From a virus: a stretch of 24,657 nucleotides of DNA. The notes below the pieces were generated by a model. The model did no database searches and was not told the origin of the DNA. It worked only from the letters and a program-made list of their open reading frames with translations. The stretch covers positions 1 to 24,657 of the IMG/VR virus record IMGVR_UViG_3300036046_000367. One strand, given 5' to 3'. The translations under genes and the position numbers were made by a program. The number at the start of each line of letters is the position of its first letter. The stretch's first letter is position 1. Shown here piece by piece: positions 21,174 through 24,657 of this stretch.

Positions 21174-22502
21174 ATGGCAGCGAATTACACAGTTCTCAGA
21201 ATCACAGATGGCGTTACAACCGCCGATCTTCTCGACGGTACAAATTACGCGCTGGTTGCAAATGGATGGAGTCCGCAAATTGCGACATTGCAGCCAGACG
21301 GCTCATACAGTGATGTTGTTGAGAACATCACCATTGACGTGTATGGCACGTCGGCGCTAATTGCGTTGCAGCGCGTCGAACGCATTGTAGGTTTGCTGGA
21401 TCAAGCTCGGCGCTGGTCACTCGGCGAGAACGTGACGCCGGTGCGAATCGAGGCGCAGCCGCAGGGTGTAACGACAAATGCAATGCGCGCTGCAATCCTC
21501 GGCGGCGAGGTGATTTTGCCGACTGATTGGGCTGACAAGCTGGTGACAAATTCAATTGACAACGTGGTAATTCGATTGACACGACGTGGCGTGTGGCTGC
21601 GCAACACGTTGACCACTGGCACAGAAACGGACTGGCCGTCGAACGTCAAGAATTTTTCTTTCGGCGCAACGATCAATCGTTACAGTCCAATGAGCCTTGA
21701 GATTAGCGGCGTGACGTTCGACAACCTGGCATACAGCACGTGGAAAACAGGGATATGGGTGTTTGGCGTTTCGGCGGCGCAGATGGAGAGATTAGACGCT
21801 CAAACATACATCAACGGCGTCAACGCATCAAACATATCTAACGGGACGGCGATAGGTAATTCGTTTACGCGACTATCGGGGTCAGCGCGTATTGACGTTC
21901 CGCTGACCAGCAGTCCCGGCGCGCTGGGCGGGCGAAAGATCGCTGTGTTCGCCGCAATCAAAAACTCGACTTCCGGCCTGCGATTGCGTTGCCAACAGAC
22001 GAACGGCAATATCAGTTTTTCTGAACACTTTTTTTACGCGCGTGAGGATAACCGGGTAACGTTCATTGGCACTTTTGAGTGGAACCCGGCCACCACGCAC
22101 GTGCGCATCTCAATCCCAATCTCGTTCGGCGGCGAAGTCGTGGACATTGACTATTTGATGTTGGTGAACGTGAGCGACCCGAACACGTTCATCATTGAAG
22201 TTGAAGAACCGGTCATCTCCTATTTAAACCCACTCAGTGCCGGTAGCTCAGTGATGCGATTGACCAACACGCCTGACACGCAATTAGCGCCGCGCATATC
22301 GCTCGACATTTTTGATGAGGGTGAGATAGACCTGGCCTACTATGGCAATGCCCGCGTCAGTGCGCGGGGGACATTCTCATTTGTCAATCTGGCGCTGAGC
22401 AACAGCACGTCATTTTGGCAGCCATACAACAACGCGGCAACCGATGTGCAGGATCATGCCGTTTCAGGCAGTGTGATCGAGGGTTTCCTGACGCTGCAAT
22501 GA
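21174..22502 (+). CDS. Tail-tip protein, Dit-like, with inserted carbohydrate-binding-like domain
   Basis: This 442-residue protein starts directly after the tape measure stop. Position and the N-terminal strands (TVLRITDGVTTADLLDGT, TIDVYGTSALIALQRVERI) fit a distal tail protein. Residues about 208-345 form a separate beta-sandwich segment (SARIDVPLTSSPGALGGRK, FFYAREDNRVTFIGTFEWN) that looks like a carbohydrate-binding module. The C-terminal 90 residues return to the tail-type strand pattern. The stop overlaps the next start (ATGA at 22499). Confidence 0.7.
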   Translation: MAANYTVLRITDGVTTADLLDGTNYALVANGWSPQIATLQPDGSYSDVVENITIDVYGTSALIALQRVERIVGLLDQARRWSLGENVTPVRIEAQPQGVTTNAMRAAILGGEVILPTDWADKLVTNSIDNVVIRLTRRGVWLRNTLTTGTETDWPSNVKNFSFGATINRYSPMSLEISGVTFDNLAYSTWKTGIWVFGVSAAQMERLDAQTYINGVNASNISNGTAIGNSFTRLSGSARIDVPLTSSPGALGGRKIAVFAAIKNSTSGLRLRCQQTNGNISFSEHFFYAREDNRVTFIGTFEWNPATTHVRISIPISFGGEVVDIDYLMLVNVSDPNTFIIEVEEPVISYLNPLSAGSSVMRLTNTPDTQLAPRISLDIFDEGEIDLAYYGNARVSARGTFSFVNLALSNSTSFWQPYNNAATDVQDHAVSGSVIEGFLTLQ

Positions 22503-24034
22503 TTACATCGCCCCACTTGGCAATCCTAGATCGCATCGGCGGGAATCTACTGCTTGATGGCGCTCGCGCGTCGTCACTCACATTCGGCCACAACGAACAC
22601 GGCCCAGAGTCTCTGCGCGCGACATTTGATCTTTCGATGTCTGAGGCGGCGCGGCTGTTTGATCGTGCCGGTGTGCCGCATGTCGTCGTCAGCGGCTACG
22701 GCGAGACGATATGGACGGGCCGCGTCGAGGATGTTGCTATCGTCAACGAGGGCATCGAGATCACTGCATACGGTTACTGGCGCGCGCTCAGCGACACGCC
22801 ATACACCGCGCTGTGGAGCGATACGCTCATGGAGAACTGGCGCGTGGTCACGTCAAACGACACTGCCAACAGATCGCCGGAACGCTATTCGATTAGCCTC
22901 GACAATCAGATTTACATTGCGTTTGTCAAAAACACGATATACGGAAACAACGATCACATTGCAGAGATTCAATACCGAATTCCGTCGGAGTCCATTCGCG
23001 GTATTGTCGAAGTTCAGTTTGTTTACTCAATACGCATCCCAATAAATTGGGAATTTAGACTGGAGTATTGGACTGGTAATACTCTTGTCGCTTCAGCTCT
23101 GACAATTTTTGGAAGCGGAGCAAATCAAACCGCGAACGTCACCATATCAATTCCTGCTCCATATGACAACGTTCGATTTCGTATTTTTAACAACTCCGGC
23201 AATAACTATACATATGCGCTGGAGACTGGCGAATACTACGCAGGCGTTGGTGTGATTCGTGTCAAAACTACCAATGAGGTCTATGTATCGCCCGATCTGA
23301 TCGTGGCGCACCTGGCATCCATCACCGCTGGGCTGAGTCCCTCGACCGAAAAAATTTTTGGCACGGGCACTGATTTGAGGAACGCACTGTATGAAGACGA
23401 ATCGGCCGCTGATGTGCTCACAAATCTCGCTCAGTTTGGTGACAACAATGGCAGCCGGTTCGAGGTTGGCGTAGATGCAAATCGCACACTGTTTTTTCGC
23501 CCGCGTGGATGGGATGTGCGCAACTGGTCAATCCTCGAAAGCGATTTACAAATCGAGCGTAGCCTGGATGAGTTTTTTGCCTCTGCCTACGTTGTCTACC
23601 GCGACGCCGCAGGCAGAACGCTGCGCACCACTGTTGACACTGACGAGCGCGCAGTAGGTGAATATCTGGATCGGCGCGCAGCCGTGCAGATGAATACAAC
23701 CAGCAACACCGATGCCAACTTCTATCGCGGCGTGTTTTTAGGCGACAGCGCGCAACTCACACCCCGCGCGCAAATTCAAACCAACCGTCTTTTTTGCACT
23801 GGCAACACACCGTGGCCGGGGTGGATGGTGCGCGCCGGCGACTACATCAACATGCGCAATCTGCCCGTCGCACCTGCCGATTCGTCGCTGAACAAAATCA
23901 GGCGCTTTCGCATCAGTCGCACCGAATACGATGCCGTGACGGGAGTGTTGACGATTGAGCCAGAGTCGCCGCTCAGCACGCTCGATTTCCTCATCGCACG
24001 CAACAGCATCGGTGTGCCGACTAATGACGTTTGA
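22499..24034 (+). CDS. Tail-tip/baseplate hub-type protein with AT-rich inserted domain
   Basis: This 511-residue protein starts at ATG 22499, overlapping the previous stop. N-terminal segments (FDLSMSEAARLFDRAGVPHV, IWTGRVEDVAIVNEGIEITA) and the C-terminal half (DVLTNLAQFGDNNGSRFEVG, LFFRPRGWDVRNWSI, DYINMRNLPV) match the layout of tail hub proteins that probe the host surface. Residues about 135-258 are an inserted beta-sandwich (FRLEYWTGNTLVASALTIF, ANVTISIPAPYDNVRF). Its DNA (about 22900-23275) is clearly richer in A and T than the flanks, suggesting a swapped binding module. It is the last gene before the terminator. Confidence 0.75.
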   Translation: MITSPHLAILDRIGGNLLLDGARASSLTFGHNEHGPESLRATFDLSMSEAARLFDRAGVPHVVVSGYGETIWTGRVEDVAIVNEGIEITAYGYWRALSDTPYTALWSDTLMENWRVVTSNDTANRSPERYSISLDNQIYIAFVKNTIYGNNDHIAEIQYRIPSESIRGIVEVQFVYSIRIPINWEFRLEYWTGNTLVASALTIFGSGANQTANVTISIPAPYDNVRFRIFNNSGNNYTYALETGEYYAGVGVIRVKTTNEVYVSPDLIVAHLASITAGLSPSTEKIFGTGTDLRNALYEDESAADVLTNLAQFGDNNGSRFEVGVDANRTLFFRPRGWDVRNWSILESDLQIERSLDEFFASAYVVYRDAAGRTLRTTVDTDERAVGEYLDRRAAVQMNTTSNTDANFYRGVFLGDSAQLTPRAQIQTNRLFCTGNTPWPGWMVRAGDYINMRNLPVAPADSSLNKIRRFRISRTEYDAVTGVLTIEPESPLSTLDFLIARNSIGVPTNDV

Positions 24035-24040
24035 TAAAAG

Positions 24041-24070
24041 GCTACTGCGCTCAATACTGAGCGCAGTAGC
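24041..24070. terminator. Convergent terminator hairpin
   Basis: GCTACTGCGCTCA pairs perfectly with 24058-24070 across a 4-nt loop. On the minus strand CTTTTATC follows, giving a U-tract for the leftward gene; on the plus strand it ends the tail operon without a U-tract. It probably serves both. Confidence 0.75.
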
Positions 24071-24107
24071 TAATAGCGGAAGCGACAGGATTCGTATCAG
24101 CGATTGG

Positions 24108-24527
24108 CTATTGCTGTGTCGCGTCGTAGTGCGCCAGCAGGCGATTCACGCCGGCGCTGAAACTGCGTCCGCCGATCTCGCGGATACGCGCCACCGTCGC
24201 CGCATCGGCGGAGTAGTTCACCCGCACATGCTGCGCATGTTTGCGGGCATGCTGGTTGCCCGGCGTGGCGTGCGGTGTGACGCCCATCTCGCGCCGCACC
24301 TCGGCCGGCGTGAGAGACTCGCCGTAGCGCGATTTCAGGTCGCGGGCGATGGCGCGCCACTCGTCGGTGCTGCGATGCTCTGCCTCGCATGCGCCGTGCT
24401 GTGCAGCGTAGACGGCTGCGGCGGCGAGGCTGAAACCGACTGATGCGCCGGGGTTGCGGCGCATCATGTCGAGGTAGTGCTGAGCAGTGCGGGTCACGCT
24501 AGGAGGCATCCTCCGGCCACGTATCAT
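24108..24527 (-). CDS. Small hypothetical protein with RHH-like C-terminus
   Basis: This protein of about 139 residues starts at ATG 24527; TTG 24533 and ATG 24509 are alternatives. A basic N-terminus leads to a helical stretch (SLAAAAVYAAQHGACEA), then STDEWRAIARDLKSRYG. The C-terminal part (QHVRVNYSADAATVARIREI, then SFSAGVNRLL) fits a strand-helix-helix RHH-like pattern after GNQHARKH. It may be a regulator. It overlaps the upstream leftward gene and ends at the convergent terminator. Confidence 0.65.
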   Translation of the reverse strand: MIRGRRMPPSVTRTAQHYLDMMRRNPGASVGFSLAAAAVYAAQHGACEAEHRSTDEWRAIARDLKSRYGESLTPAEVRREMGVTPHATPGNQHARKHAQHVRVNYSADAATVARIREIGGRSFSAGVNRLLAHYDATQQ

Positions 24528-24657
24528 TGACAAATTCGATTTTCTCGGCAGTCGTCATGCGATCAAATGCCCCGGGGTCTTCGTTGTTCGGGTCTACATA
24601 CTCATTCCACAGGTCGCGGTCGGTTGCGATCTCGCTGGTCGTTGGTGAATTGCTCAT
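24499..24657 (-). CDS. Small acidic protein, 52 aa, at the window edge
   Basis: On the minus strand an ATG at the last base of the window opens a 52-codon frame ending at TAG 24499-24501: MSNSPTTSEIATDRDLWNEY, then DPNNEDPGAFDRMTTAEKI and VNDTWPEDAS. It is strongly acidic, with no recognised family. It overlaps the 24108-24527 gene by about 29 nt. Because the ATG lies exactly at the edge, an upstream start cannot be excluded. Confidence 0.5.
   Translation of the reverse strand: MSNSPTTSEIATDRDLWNEYVDPNNEDPGAFDRMTTAEKIEFVNDTWPEDAS

Overview
The window looks like a large part of a tailed-phage or prophage genome with a long-tail (siphovirus-like) virion plan. It carries TerS, TerL, an HK97-type portal, a U35-type prohead protease, an HK97-fold capsid, connectors, a tail tube, a frameshifted tail chaperone, a tape measure and tail-tip proteins, in that order on the + strand. 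The DNA is G+C-rich, packed with 4-bp ATGA gene overlaps, and many starts lack a Shine-Dalgarno. The host cannot be fixed from sequence alone. A Thr/Pro/Ala-rich lipoprotein and an EAD-like (effector-associated, death-like) domain are both frequent in Chloroflexota, so a Chloroflexota-like host is a reasonable but unproven guess. I see no integrase, attachment site, endolysin, tRNA or CRISPR array.

Layout. Positions 1-2797 hold a leftward early-type operon: two proteins of unknown role, two small genes, an SprT-like zinc metalloprotein and another small gene. Positions 2835-3690 look like a regulatory switch: a leftward ribbon-helix-helix-like gene and a rightward XRE-type regulator diverge from a promoter/palindrome region. 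Positions 3817-4392 encode a lipoprotein-like cargo gene. The gene-free stretch 4393-4880 holds a strikingly symmetric array of about ten GTGGA boxes around an AT-rich core, a candidate replication origin or partition/regulatory centre. Positions 4890-6144 hold small genes: two membrane proteins and the EAD-like domain, which is reached by a canonical -1 slippery heptamer. Positions 6152-9265 hold fibre/adhesin-type virion genes, placed unusually before the terminase. Positions 9269-24034 are the packaging, head and tail operon. A short leftward pair, 24108-24657, closes the window and converges on a terminator hairpin.

The most noteworthy points are: (1) a probable programmed -1 frameshift (CCCAAAC plus a downstream stem) fusing a membrane/coiled-coil protein to an EAD-like immune-adaptor domain, with the tail-chaperone frameshift (CCCAAAA) in the same genome as an internal control; (2) the symmetric GTGGA array; (3) two copies of a leader hairpin whose stems differ in sequence but keep pairing; (4) a compact multi-helix RNA candidate between portal and protease; (5) an 18-bp dyad recurring at gene starts; (6) a portal fused to a MuF-type domain; (7) a fibre-like protein with thirteen repeats of about 20 residues.
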